DNA from: an uncultured Blautia sp.
GTDB lineage: Bacteria; Bacillota_A; Clostridia; Lachnospirales; Lachnospiraceae
Assembly: GCA_905209435.1 (NCBI GenBank)
Contig: CAJLTE010000003.1
Location: 32,074-96,073, forward strand
Length of the DNA: 64,000 nucleotides
Direction of reading: 5' to 3'
The notes under the pieces were generated by a model, which made no database searches, was not told the origin of the DNA, and worked only from the letters and a program-made list of their open reading frames with translations. The position numbers and the translations under genes were made by a program. Below, piece by piece: positions 16,758 through 25,044 of this stretch. Each line of letters starts with the position of its first letter. Positions within the stretch are counted from its first letter, which is position 1.

Positions 16758-17750
16758 ATGTATACTGCATCAAAAGAAAGATATACAGCTATGGAATATA
16801 ACCGCTGCGGAAACAGCGGACTGATGCTTCCGAAAGTATCATTGGGATTGTGGCATAATTTCGGAGATACTGCAAATTTTGAAAACATGAGAAAGCTTTG
16901 TTTTACAGCTTTTGATAACGGAATCACACAGTTTGATCTGGCAAATAATTACGGCCCGGAACCGGGAAGCGCAGAGAAAAATTTCGGACGTATTCTGAAA
17001 GAGGATTTAGGTGTATACCGTGATGAACTGATCATTACAACAAAAGCTGGCTATGAAATGTGGGACGGCCCTTACGGAAACTGGGGAAGCCGCAAATATC
17101 TTCTTTCCAGTCTGGATCAGAGTCTGAAACGCATGGGACTGGAATACGTGGATATTTTCTATCATCACAGAATGGACCCGGATACACCACTGGAAGAGAC
17201 GATGGGAGCACTGGCGAGCGCAGTACAGAGCGGTAAGGCAATCTATGTCGGACTTTCCAACTATGATGGAGAAACATTAAAGAAAGCATCCGCAATTCTG
17301 GACGAACTGCATTGCCCGTTTGTGATTAACCAGAACCGTTATTCAATTTTTGATCGTACAGTAGAAAAAAATGGTCTTAAAGAAACAACCGGTGAACTTA
17401 AGAAAGGTCTGATCACATTCAGCCCGCTTGCACAGGGACAACTGACAGACCGCTATCTTCATGGGATTCCGGAAGACAGTCGTATCCGTACGGATGGAAG
17501 ATTCCTTAAAGAAAGCGCTTTAGATGAACACAGACTGGATCAGATCCGTAAACTCAATGATCTGGCTGCACAGCGTGGCGAAAAGCTTGCAGATATGGCC
17601 CTTGGCTGGCTCCTCCAGCACAAAGAAGTCACTAGTGTACTGATCGGCGCATCCAAGCCGCAGCAGATCCTCGACAATGTAAAAGCAACTTCCTGTGCAC
17701 CGTTTACAGAAGAAGAACTGAAACTGATTGATGAGATTTCGCAAAATTGA
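16758..17750 (+). CDS. Aldo/keto reductase (YghZ/Gpr-like)
   Basis: 330 aa from the ATG at 16758, behind GGGAGG. The TIM-barrel AKR tetrad is visible: Asp in QFDLANNYG, Tyr in that same block, Lys in IITTKAGYEMWDGPYG, and His in DIFYHHRMDP. The C-terminal NADPH-binding loop reads VLIGASKPQQILDN. The WDGPYGNWGSRKYL block is characteristic of the YghZ group, which reduces L-glyceraldehyde-3-phosphate and methylglyoxal-like aldehydes. With the MerR partner, an electrophile-response role is inferred. Confidence 0.93.
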   Translation: MYTASKERYTAMEYNRCGNSGLMLPKVSLGLWHNFGDTANFENMRKLCFTAFDNGITQFDLANNYGPEPGSAEKNFGRILKEDLGVYRDELIITTKAGYEMWDGPYGNWGSRKYLLSSLDQSLKRMGLEYVDIFYHHRMDPDTPLEETMGALASAVQSGKAIYVGLSNYDGETLKKASAILDELHCPFVINQNRYSIFDRTVEKNGLKETTGELKKGLITFSPLAQGQLTDRYLHGIPEDSRIRTDGRFLKESALDEHRLDQIRKLNDLAAQRGEKLADMALGWLLQHKEVTSVLIGASKPQQILDNVKATSCAPFTEEELKLIDEISQN

Positions 17751-17849
17751 TGACAATCGTTATCTCATATGCAGAAATGCCAAATTTTCAATTAGTATAA
17801 TAAAACCGCTGGTTTAATTACGTTCAATGCTTAAAGTACTGTGAAATGA

Positions 17850-17897
17850 AAGAACAACAAGAGAGGCAAAATGTTTCTCCTGTTGTTCTTTATTTTT
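17850..17897 (+). terminator. Intrinsic terminator-like hairpin
   Basis: AAGAACAACA (17850-17859) pairs with TGTTGTTCTT (17881-17890), with GAG/CTC extending the stem inward, and TATTTTT follows. The remaining 17751-18033 gap shows only AT-rich leader DNA for tdk. Confidence 0.65.
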
Positions 17898-18033
17898 AGG
17901 GTAAAAAATACAACAATGAGGATTTTATGATACAATAGATAAAAAACAAGATAATATGAATGATGGATTACAGTTTGAAGAACTTTACAATAAAAATTTT
18001 ACTGTATGAGAAACTAAGGAAAGGTTAGAAAAA

Positions 18034-18651
18034 ATGGCAAAATTATATTTCAGGTACGGAGCAATGGGTAGTTCGAAATCTGCTAATATTTTGATGGTTC
18101 GATATAATTATGAAGAGCGTGGTCAGTATGCGGTATTGTTAAAACCGAGGACTGACAATCGGGATGGGGAACATGAAATTCAGTCCCGGATTGGGTTGTC
18201 GGCTCCGGCTGAATATGTGGATGAGTTCTTGAAAAAAATCGCTGAATCCTGGGCTGATGAGATTTCGGAATATACGTATCATGGAAAAAAGGTAGATGCG
18301 ATTCTGGTGGATGAGGCGCAGTTTATTTCGCCGGAAGAAGTAGATAGATTATCAGATATTGTGGATTTCTACAACATTCCGGTTCTTTGTTATGGACTTC
18401 GTACAGATTTCCTGAATCATCTCTTTCCAGGATCCAGGCGGCTTATGGAAATCGCAGATGTTATAGAGGAAGTCCCGACTGTTTGTTGGTGTGGAAAGCG
18501 GGCACAGTGCAATACCAGATATGCCAATGGAAAAATTGTCCGGGAAGGCGCACAGATCATGCTTGGCTCGAATGAAAGTTATGTGGCGCTTTGCAGGAAA
18601 CACTACAAAGAGGGGAAATTGTGGAAAAATGTTAAAGCCGATACTGAGTAG
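18034..18651 (+). CDS. tdk: Thymidine kinase
   Basis: 205 aa. The P-loop is GAMGSSKS (residues 9-16), a variant with Ser where Tdk usually has Gly before the Lys. The DEAQF motif (ILVDEAQFI, about residues 92-96), the lid region and the zinc cysteines (CWCGKRAQCNTRY ... CRKHY) are all present. It phosphorylates thymidine with ATP in the salvage pathway. RBS AAGGAAAGG. Its 3' end overlaps the convergent AraC gene by 20 bp. Confidence 0.95.
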   Translation: MAKLYFRYGAMGSSKSANILMVRYNYEERGQYAVLLKPRTDNRDGEHEIQSRIGLSAPAEYVDEFLKKIAESWADEISEYTYHGKKVDAILVDEAQFISPEEVDRLSDIVDFYNIPVLCYGLRTDFLNHLFPGSRRLMEIADVIEEVPTVCWCGKRAQCNTRYANGKIVREGAQIMLGSNESYVALCRKHYKEGKLWKNVKADTE

Positions 18652-19504
18652 GTGATTTTCCAACATATTTTTTGAAAAGTTTGCAGAAGTAACTGATATT
18701 ATCATATCCTACGCTGACAGAAATATTGTATATTTTTTCCGAACTTCCTCTTAACATTTTACAGGCCTGGCTGATTCGATATTGGATAAGATATTCTACT
18801 GGAGAAATCCCTATATTCTCCTGAAAGTAGCGTAAAGCAGTATTTTTGCTGATGTTTGCTGTATTGGAAATATCTGCAAGCGTTATATCTGCCTCATAAT
18901 GTGTCTGAATGTATTGCAGCATGATCATAAAAGCATGTTGAGAATGCTGAGGAACACGTGGAGACTCTGACATGAGTTGTTCCTGAGATACGTGTTCTGC
19001 TATGAGAAGCCAGACTTCGCTTAATAAATTACGGACAAGAAGTTCATTACGTTCTGATCCGGATAAACAAAAAAATAATTTTTTACATATTTCTATGATC
19101 TGCTTTTGCCATGTTTCTGTCTGTCTGAATATGAGACATGGAAGAGCAGATTTTTCTAATGGCATAATATATTTCTGATAAATAAGACTTCCGCTGGAAG
19201 CAAGAAAAAATGGAGAAAATACAATGTTTGGCATGATAGCATAAGTTTCGGAAGTAAACCGGTGCAGGATACCACTATTGATGAAAATGATATCGCCAGA
19301 TTGTAAAGAATACGTATGCTGATCAATGTGACAGATGATAGTTCCCTCTGAAATATATGCAAGTTCAAATTCTTTATGCCAATGCCAGTTGATATCATTG
19401 TTGTAAAAATTTCTGGTATCATCTATATAAAATTCTAAAGGAAACTCTGGTGTACCATGTGTGGCTGTTTCACGTAAGGCGTTATTTGTATCTATATTCT
19501 GCAT
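18632..19504 (-). CDS. AraC-family regulator with N-terminal cupin
   Basis: 290 aa. The N-terminal cupin sensor (residues about 20-120: NDINWHWHKEFELAYISEG, SGDIIFINSGILHRF) is followed by two HTHs in the C-terminal 100 residues (ADITLADISNTANISKNTALRYF; ISVSVGYDNISYFCKLFKKYVGKSPTQYR). The effector is probably a small molecule or sugar. It is divergent from an MFS transporter gene with a 138-bp shared AT-rich spacer, so it likely controls that transporter. Confidence 0.93.
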   Translation of the reverse strand: MQNIDTNNALRETATHGTPEFPLEFYIDDTRNFYNNDINWHWHKEFELAYISEGTIICHIDQHTYSLQSGDIIFINSGILHRFTSETYAIMPNIVFSPFFLASSGSLIYQKYIMPLEKSALPCLIFRQTETWQKQIIEICKKLFFCLSGSERNELLVRNLLSEVWLLIAEHVSQEQLMSESPRVPQHSQHAFMIMLQYIQTHYEADITLADISNTANISKNTALRYFQENIGISPVEYLIQYRISQACKMLRGSSEKIYNISVSVGYDNISYFCKLFKKYVGKSPTQYRL

Positions 19505-19642
19505 AATTCTCAGAACATCCCTTCTGTTGGAATGGTGATATTATATCATAAAATAGTGTAAAAATACAATTTAAAATCTCATATTTGATGATAAAATACA
19601 AACTGCTGATATAGATACACTTAACATATTGAGGAGGTACAG

Positions 19643-20845
19643 ATGAAAGATAAGTATCAGAAAACCATGTATGCCTGTTTTGTTGGTTACATTGTGCAGG
19701 CAGTGATAAACAATTTTGTGCCATTACTTTTTTTAACATTTGAAAAAAGTTACCACATTCCCTTGAGTAAGATTACAATGTTGATAACATTCAATTTTGG
19801 TATTCAGCTGTTGATCGATCTGTTGTCTGCCAGATTTGTAGATAAGATTGGCTATCGTGTTTCCATAGTTCTTGCTCATATATTTGCAGCAGTTGGATTG
19901 ATCTGCCTGATTATTTTGCCAGATCTGTTTACTGATGCATTTGTGGGGATTTTTATTTCCGTGGTGCTTTATGCGATAGGCGGTGGTCTGATCGAGGTAT
20001 TGATAAGTCCGATTGTGGAAAGTTGTCCAAGCGATAATAAAGAAAAAGCAATGAGTCTTTTGCATTCTTTTTATTGCTGGGGAAGTGTAGGAGTTGTCCT
20101 GTTGTCTACAGTATTTTTCAAAATATTTGGAATTGAAAACTGGAAGATAATGGCGCTTATCTGGGCGGTTATTCCGGTTGTAAATGGCATGATATTTACC
20201 AAAGTTCCTATCGCATCTCTGATAGAAGAGGGCGAAACAGGAATGACGATAAAAGAATTATGCGAAAATAAAATATTCTGGATTTTGATGTTAATGATGA
20301 TGTGTGCGGGAGCAAGTGAACTGTCAGTTAGTCAGTGGGCATCTACTTTTGCAGAACAAGGGCTGGGAATCAGCAAGACAGTAGGAGATCTTGCCGGACC
20401 GATGGCATTTGCTGTTTTGATGGGAAGTGCAAGAACTTTTTATGGTAAATTTGGAGATCGTATTGATCTGGATAAATTTATGATAGGAAGCAGTATTCTC
20501 TGTATCTTATCTTATTTATGCATTTCACTTTCACCTTCTGCGATTATGTCTCTGATCGGATGTTCTGTTTGTGGATTTTCAGTAGGGATTATGTGGCCGG
20601 GCAGTTTCAGTAAGGCATCAACAGCATTGCACAATGGCGGAACCTCTCTGTTTGCGTTGCTGGCACTGGCAGGAGATATAGGATGTTCCGGCGGACCTAC
20701 ACTGGTTGGCTTTATATCGGGACTGGCATCTGATAATCTGAAAAAGGGTATTCTGGCTGGCGTTATTTTTCCAGTACTTTTACTGGTGGGAATTTTACTT
20801 TTGAGAAAAGATTTTATCCGGACACAAACGAGTGGAAAAAATTGA
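19643..20845 (+). CDS. MFS transporter
   Basis: 400 aa with about 12 hydrophobic segments; RBS GAGGAGG. The motif-A-like loop after TM2 reads SARFVDKIGYRVS, and FYGKFGDRIDLDK lies between TM8 and TM9. The cytoplasmic central loop contains IEEGETGMTIKELCENK. Layout and length fit sugar or metabolite permeases (FucP/YfkF-like) more than drug exporters, but the substrate is unresolved. It is divergent from the AraC regulator and followed by a CAT-like gene. Confidence 0.9.
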   Translation: MKDKYQKTMYACFVGYIVQAVINNFVPLLFLTFEKSYHIPLSKITMLITFNFGIQLLIDLLSARFVDKIGYRVSIVLAHIFAAVGLICLIILPDLFTDAFVGIFISVVLYAIGGGLIEVLISPIVESCPSDNKEKAMSLLHSFYCWGSVGVVLLSTVFFKIFGIENWKIMALIWAVIPVVNGMIFTKVPIASLIEEGETGMTIKELCENKIFWILMLMMMCAGASELSVSQWASTFAEQGLGISKTVGDLAGPMAFAVLMGSARTFYGKFGDRIDLDKFMIGSSILCILSYLCISLSPSAIMSLIGCSVCGFSVGIMWPGSFSKASTALHNGGTSLFALLALAGDIGCSGGPTLVGFISGLASDNLKKGILAGVIFPVLLLVGILLLRKDFIRTQTSGKN

Positions 20846-20914
20846 TACAAATAAAAATATGAATACTGATTGATGAAAAAATCTGAGCAGAGTATAAAAT
20901 TACAGGAGGAAGAC

Positions 20915-21559
20915 ATGAGAAAAGAAATAAATATTAATGAATGGGAAAGAAAAGAACATTTTGAATATTATTCCAGGTGTGCAACACCACATTATTGTGT
21001 TGCGTTTAATATTGACGTGACAAATTTACTGCAATTTACGAGGAAAAATAATATCTCTTTTTACTATTCTCTGATTTATTTATGTACACAATCTATAAAC
21101 GAAATAGATGAATTTTTGCTGGAAACGGAAAATAATAAGGTTTATAAAATTGATCGTCGTGTGCCTTGTTTTACAGATTTGATGAAAGATGCTACCAGTT
21201 TTCATATGGTATCTCTTGCCTGTGAGGGAGATATTATTGAATACGCAACAAAAGCACGTGAAGAAAGCCGGAGAAATCCATTGTCTGTGTATGCATTAGA
21301 AGGATTGAGAGAGTCTCAGATTATATATTCATGTATTCCCTGGGCAGATATCACGATGTGTTCCAACGAACGAGATTATACAGATCCGAATCTAAAAGAT
21401 GATACAGCACCTATACTTGTCTGGGGCAAATATACAGAGCAAAATGGAAAATATATGATTAATATGACTCTTGATGTTAATCATCGTTTTATAGATGGAT
21501 ATTTTGTGGGACAGTTTGTTCAAAAATTAGATGAAAAAATTGCAGAATTAGATAATTAG
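20915..21559 (+). CDS. Chloramphenicol-acetyltransferase-family protein
   Basis: 214 aa from the ATG at 20915, behind AGGAGGAAGAC; upstream in-frame starts lack a site. The CAT fold is visible from the N-terminal RKEHFEYYSRC (canonical W..RK.HF..Y) to the active-site block VNHRFIDGYF. There the catalytic second His and Asp of HHxxxDG are kept but the first His is Asn. It transfers acetyl from acetyl-CoA to a hydroxyl acceptor. Chromosomal CatA-like proteins are often not resistance enzymes; whether this one acetylates chloramphenicol is open. Confidence 0.88.
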   Translation: MRKEININEWERKEHFEYYSRCATPHYCVAFNIDVTNLLQFTRKNNISFYYSLIYLCTQSINEIDEFLLETENNKVYKIDRRVPCFTDLMKDATSFHMVSLACEGDIIEYATKAREESRRNPLSVYALEGLRESQIIYSCIPWADITMCSNERDYTDPNLKDDTAPILVWGKYTEQNGKYMINMTLDVNHRFIDGYFVGQFVQKLDEKIAELDN

Positions 21560-21562
21560 ATT

Positions 21563-21597
21563 CCAAAGGGGACGCTTAAGCTGCGTCCCTTTTGGAC
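21563..21597. terminator. Bidirectional terminator
   Basis: CCAAAGGGGACGC (21563-21575) pairs with GCGTCCCTTTTGG (21583-21595), with one wobble. It lies between the convergent CAT gene and the minus-strand membrane gene. Confidence 0.8.
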
Positions 21598-21612
21598 ACC
21601 TCTTGAGCTTTT

Positions 21613-22245
21613 TTAAATTAGCAATATCCATACTAACATAGAGACCATGGCGGATATATGTAATGTTCCGATGATGCGGAATGGGGACAGGATGATGAAT
21701 ACTGGCAGTATGGTGAAGATTGCGGACCAGAGTGGTAATGCGGCGGTGCCTGATACGATTGCGATGATTAATGTAAAAATGAATACAAGGTATCCGACAT
21801 AGCATACTCTGGTGATCGGGGCGCTGTTGAAGAGGTCGAGCATTAATGCTTTTGCTTTGTCGTCTCTTCCGAGTTTGATGAAAACATATTCAACCAGCCC
21901 GTATTTTACGTGGTGTGCAGTGCCGATGATGATAAAGAGTACGATTGACACAAATAAAATAGAACCATACACTTTCGAATGTTCATATACATATCCGGTC
22001 ATTGCGAAATATCCCAGAAATTGAAGCATTAATGCAAATGAGCCCAGTATGGCAGAGCGCATCGGGACTTTTTCAGATACTCCTTCCATTAGCTTTGCCA
22101 TTTTGTCATCTTTTCCAAATGTCTTGATATCTTCCAGCTTCAATGTTCCATTTGGAAAAACGCTCAGAATACGGTCACAGTACATATTCAATGCATGACC
22201 GATGATCCCAGGTAGTAGCATGATTTTCATAATAGTCAGACTCAT
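21613..22245 (-). CDS. Multi-pass membrane protein, family uncertain (DUF6796-like)
   Basis: 210 aa behind GGGAGG. About six hydrophobic helices are seen. The N-terminal GIIGHALNMYCDRIL segment and the AHHVKYGLVEYVF block with two His residues resemble small clostridial membrane proteins I associate with DUF6796, but this is not certain. The gene stands alone; its promoter region contains a perfect palindrome (22290-22303), suggesting specific regulation. No transport or enzyme motif is recognisable. Confidence 0.7.
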   Translation of the reverse strand: MSLTIMKIMLLPGIIGHALNMYCDRILSVFPNGTLKLEDIKTFGKDDKMAKLMEGVSEKVPMRSAILGSFALMLQFLGYFAMTGYVYEHSKVYGSILFVSIVLFIIIGTAHHVKYGLVEYVFIKLGRDDKAKALMLDLFNSAPITRVCYVGYLVFIFTLIIAIVSGTAALPLWSAIFTILPVFIILSPFRIIGTLHISAMVSMLVWILLI

Positions 22246-22289
22246 AATTTTATGCCTCCCTCAAAATATAATTTATTATTAAATATAGA

Positions 22290-22335
22290 TTAGTTTAAAC
22301 TAACTGAACTGTCAAGATGATACAATACATCTTGA
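22290..22335. promoter_or_regulatory. Two palindromic operators in the divergent spacer
   Basis: TTAGTTTAAACTAA (22290-22303) is a perfect 14-bp palindrome. TCAAGATG (22312-22319) and CATCTTGA (22328-22335) form a perfect 8-bp inverted repeat 8 bp apart. Both lie between the minus-strand membrane gene and the Nudix gene. The TetR/MarR-like symmetry is suggestive, but no such regulator is encoded nearby. Confidence 0.5.
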
Positions 22336-22426
22336 TTTGATAAAATAGCAGAAAAAGTGTATATTCAAAACAGGAACAATTTACACAAGTACCAGATGAA
22401 CGATTAAAAGCAGTGAGGGTAAACAA

Positions 22427-23050
22427 ATGGATAAAAACAAACAATGGATTGATCTGATCGTAGAATTGCAGAGTCTTGCGCAGGCAGGACTTACATATGG
22501 CAAAGATGTTTACGATAAGGAACGTTATGAACGGATTCGGGATATTTCAGCAGAAATGATGGCAAATATATCCGATATGCCGCCTGAAACAGTAAAAGGT
22601 CTTTTCTGCAATGAAACCGGATATCAGACACCTAAAATAGATACCCGAGCAGCGATATTTAAAGATGATAAAATCCTGTTGGTTCATGAAAATAATGGAA
22701 CCTGGTCACTTCCGGGGGGATGGTGTGATGTGAATGTATCGGTAACAGAAAATACAATAAAAGAAGTCAAAGAAGAAGCAGGACTCGATGTCACAGTCAA
22801 AAGTGTGATTGCCATTCAGGACAGGGAAAAACATAATCTTCCGGTTTATGCATACAGAATCTGCAAAATATTTATGCTCTGCTTTGTAACAGGAGGAAAT
22901 TTTGAAATAAATATCGAAACCACAGGCTTTGACTACTTTGCAGAAGATGAACTTCCTGAACTTGCAGGCGAAAAGAACAATGAGGAACAGATAAAGATGT
23001 GTTTTGATGCGTATCGTGCAGGGGATAACTGGAAAACATTTTTTGACTGA
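22427..23050 (+). CDS. Nudix hydrolase (ADP-ribose pyrophosphatase-like)
   Basis: 207 aa. The Nudix box begins at GGWCDVNVSVTENTIKEVKE and ends EAGL (residues about 99-122), with the metal-binding EVxEE kept. The N-terminal 65 residues are a helical domain (WIDLIVELQSLAQAGLTYGKDVYDKERYERI) typical of the NUDIX_N_2 group. Such enzymes hydrolyse nucleoside-diphosphate-linked compounds in the cytosol. It is a single gene, behind a promoter-proximal inverted repeat. The physiological substrate is not readable. Confidence 0.92.
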   Translation: MDKNKQWIDLIVELQSLAQAGLTYGKDVYDKERYERIRDISAEMMANISDMPPETVKGLFCNETGYQTPKIDTRAAIFKDDKILLVHENNGTWSLPGGWCDVNVSVTENTIKEVKEEAGLDVTVKSVIAIQDREKHNLPVYAYRICKIFMLCFVTGGNFEINIETTGFDYFAEDELPELAGEKNNEEQIKMCFDAYRAGDNWKTFFD

Positions 23051-23225
23051 TCGTATGGTTCAATTGCCAAAAGCAATAAGCAGTGGTCAGAGACTTTACC
23101 AGATCCATACTATGAAATTTAATAGCGACTTACAAATTTGCTAATATCTTCCAAAACATAAGTAATTTGTTTAACATGAATACACGAAGTAACTTATCAT
23201 AGAAAGAAGTCTGGAGGTATAAGCA

Positions 23226-23621
23226 ATGTTAAACGAATCAGTGATCAAAGTATTAAAGAATGGTATGTGGGATCTTGCTACATGTGCAGACGGAGAACCG
23301 AATGTAGTTCCGGTTGCATTTAAGGACGTTACCGATGATGGCAAGCTGGTTGTAGGAGATGTTTTTCTTGAGACAACTTTAAATAATATTAAAGCCAATG
23401 GTGGAAAAATCGCTATTTCCGCATACGATGCAGAGAATCTTGAAGGATATCAGATTAAGGGAACTGCTGAGTATGTAACAGAGGGTGAAATCGTAGACAC
23501 ATTTAAAGTCATGGTGGAAAAGATGTTTAATGGTGCAGCAACCGCAAAGGGAGCACTTGTTATTACACTGTCAAAAGTAATCATTACAACACCTGGTGCA
23601 GATAATAAAAAAGAAATCTGA
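23226..23621 (+). CDS. Pyridoxamine 5'-phosphate oxidase-family flavin protein
   Basis: 131 aa behind TCTGGAGG. It is a split-barrel FMN-binding protein: GMWDLATCADGEPNVVPVAF gives the first strands, TTLNNIKANGGKIAISAYDAE the FMN-contact region and YQIKGTAEYV a dimer strand. Length and composition match the small single-domain members common in anaerobes. It is followed by an HxlR regulator 91 bp downstream, a pairing often seen for redox-sensing flavin proteins. The substrate is unknown. Confidence 0.9.
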   Translation: MLNESVIKVLKNGMWDLATCADGEPNVVPVAFKDVTDDGKLVVGDVFLETTLNNIKANGGKIAISAYDAENLEGYQIKGTAEYVTEGEIVDTFKVMVEKMFNGAATAKGALVITLSKVIITTPGADNKKEI

Positions 23622-23667
23622 TTAAAAGAAACTAATAAATTTCATAGTAACTTCAAAAAAGATCGCT

Positions 23668-23701
23668 TTCAGACTATAATGAGACCAAACAATAGTCTGA
23701 A
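23668..23701 (+). promoter_or_regulatory. Inverted-repeat operator over the hxlR promoter
   Basis: TTCAGACTA (23668-23676) and TAGTCTGAA (23693-23701) are perfect 9-bp arms around a TATAAT at 23675-23680, just upstream of the HxlR start. An autoregulatory operator is inferred. Confidence 0.6.
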
Positions 23702-23712
23702 GGTGATTTTTT

Positions 23713-24285
23713 ATGGCGAAATATAAGAAAAAATTAGAAGATGATATACGATGTCCCCTTGAATATGGGCTCACAATATTTGGCGGTAAATGGAAGTCGC
23801 GCATTATATGTGTGCTGTCTGCCCGGGGAAAACTGCGTTACAGTGAGATCCGTAAGGAAATGTACAACATCACAGATGCTGTCCTGGCATCCACATTAAA
23901 AGATTTGATAGAAGATGGAATCATTGACAGGAAATCTTATGACGAGATTCCACCCAAAGTAGAATATTCCCTGACGGAAAAGGGCAGATCGGTGGTTCCT
24001 ATTTTGCAGAGTATCTGTCAGTGGTCAGATATCTTCTATAAGGAAGACAGCGAAAATGAAATGGTGCGATCCAGATTCGTAATTCCTCCTTCGTCTATTG
24101 ACATTTGGCAGAGCTCTGTTACAATAGCAAAAGTCGGAAGGCACAGAGAATGTGCCTTGCAAGGTATTTCGTATAAAATGATTTTCTGCTTTGCTGGTTG
24201 TGAAAAAAATTATGATGTGCTAAACTTTAAAGTAATCAAAAGCATATTGAGTATGAAATGGAGGATTCTGATATGTGTGATATAA
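23713..24285 (+). CDS. HxlR-family regulator with abnormal C-terminal run-on
   Basis: 190 aa. Residues 1-117 are an ordinary HxlR winged-helix domain: a CPLEYGLTIFGGKWKSRII start with the conserved redox-type Cys, LRYSEIRKEM, the recognition helix ITDAVLASTLKDLIEDGII, and YSLTEKGRSVVPIL. Family members normally end near here (110-120 aa). The extra 70 residues show no family signal and run across a good promoter (TTGACA 24098, TACAAT 24120) for the next genes. The natural end has probably been lost by deletion or point mutation. The DNA-binding part may still work. Confidence 0.85.
   Translation: MAKYKKKLEDDIRCPLEYGLTIFGGKWKSRIICVLSARGKLRYSEIRKEMYNITDAVLASTLKDLIEDGIIDRKSYDEIPPKVEYSLTEKGRSVVPILQSICQWSDIFYKEDSENEMVRSRFVIPPSSIDIWQSSVTIAKVGRHRECALQGISYKMIFCFAGCEKNYDVLNFKVIKSILSMKWRILICVI
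24098..24125 (+). promoter_or_regulatory. Promoter of the zeta-like kinase module
   Basis: TTGACA (24098-24103) and TACAAT (24120-24125) are separated by 16 bp, inside the apparent 3' end of the HxlR frame and about 150 bp before the small partner gene. Confidence 0.65.
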
Positions 24286-24452
24286 AAAAATATGAAAAAA
24301 TTTATCAGGAAATAGCACGTTTAGAACCGGAAGATACGTTGCAACTGGTTTTAGAAGCTGATACAGAGGAACAAAGAGATTTTTATCAACTGGTTGGCGA
24401 TTTTTTGCTTCAGAAAAAACAGAAGCAGGTAATTGAAAGGAATTTATTTTGA
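24273..24452 (+). CDS. Small acidic helical protein, putative antitoxin of the zeta-like kinase
   Basis: 59 aa from the ATG at 24273; an in-frame ATG at 24258 follows GGAGG less well. It is fully helical by composition: KKYEKIYQEIARLEPEDTLQL, EADTEEQRDFYQLVGDFLL, ending KQKQVIERNLF. It ends one base before the kinase start, so the genes are tightly coupled. A small acidic protein directly before a zeta-type kinase fits an antitoxin. It has no HTH and is much shorter than the epsilon antitoxin, so any mechanism is inferred from position. Confidence 0.72.
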   Translation: MCDIKKYEKIYQEIARLEPEDTLQLVLEADTEEQRDFYQLVGDFLLQKKQKQVIERNLF

Positions 24453-24453
24453 T

Positions 24454-25044
24454 ATGAAAAAGTATGTTCTGGTAGGTGGAGTAAATGGCGCAGGAAAATC
24501 GACTTTATATCAGACGTCGCCAGCATTACAGAAGATGAAGCGAGTGAATACAGACGAAATCGTAAAAGAAATTGGTGATTGGAGAAGTTTATCTGATGTA
24601 ATGAAGGCAGGAAAAATTGCTGTAACATTAATAGATAAATATTTTGCAGAAGAAACTTCATTTAATCAGGAAACTACGTTATGCGGACGTTCGATTATTA
24701 AAAATATTCATAAAGCTGAAGCGTTAGGATATATGATTGAATTACATTATATCGGGGTAGATTCAGTAGAAATTGCTAAGCAAAGAGTAGAACATCGTGT
24801 AAAAAAAGGCGGTCATGGGATTCCGGAAAGTGATATTGAGAAAAGATATTATGAATCTTTTCAAAATCTCAAAAAGATTTTAAAGGAATGTAACCTGGCT
24901 GTCTTTTATGATAATACGGAAGAATTTCGAAGATTTGCTATTTATAAGAATGGTAATATTGTGAGGCTATCCCATAATGTGCCCAATTGGTTTTTGCAAA
25001 ATGAAATAACGGTCTTGAGAGAGACTAAAGCAATAGAGAGATGA
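24454..25044 (+). CDS. Zeta-toxin-like P-loop kinase
   Basis: 196 aa from the ATG at 24454. Walker A is GGVNGAGKST (residues 8-17). The VNTDEIVKE block corresponds to the zeta substrate-site Asp-Glu, FNQETTLCGRSIIKNI to the conserved E-T helix, and RVEHRVKKGGHGIPESDIEKRY to the lid arginines. Zeta toxins phosphorylate UDP-N-acetylglucosamine and block wall synthesis; chromosomal relatives vary. Preceded by a 59-aa partner and overlapping the following esterase gene by 4 bp. Confidence 0.88.
   Translation: MKKYVLVGGVNGAGKSTLYQTSPALQKMKRVNTDEIVKEIGDWRSLSDVMKAGKIAVTLIDKYFAEETSFNQETTLCGRSIIKNIHKAEALGYMIELHYIGVDSVEIAKQRVEHRVKKGGHGIPESDIEKRYYESFQNLKKILKECNLAVFYDNTEEFRRFAIYKNGNIVRLSHNVPNWFLQNEITVLRETKAIER

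Noticed and set aside
20915..21559. Acquired chloramphenicol resistance gene on a mobile element
   Set aside because: No insertion sequence, integrase or att repeats surround it, and the first active-site His is Asn; reported only as a CAT-family protein.
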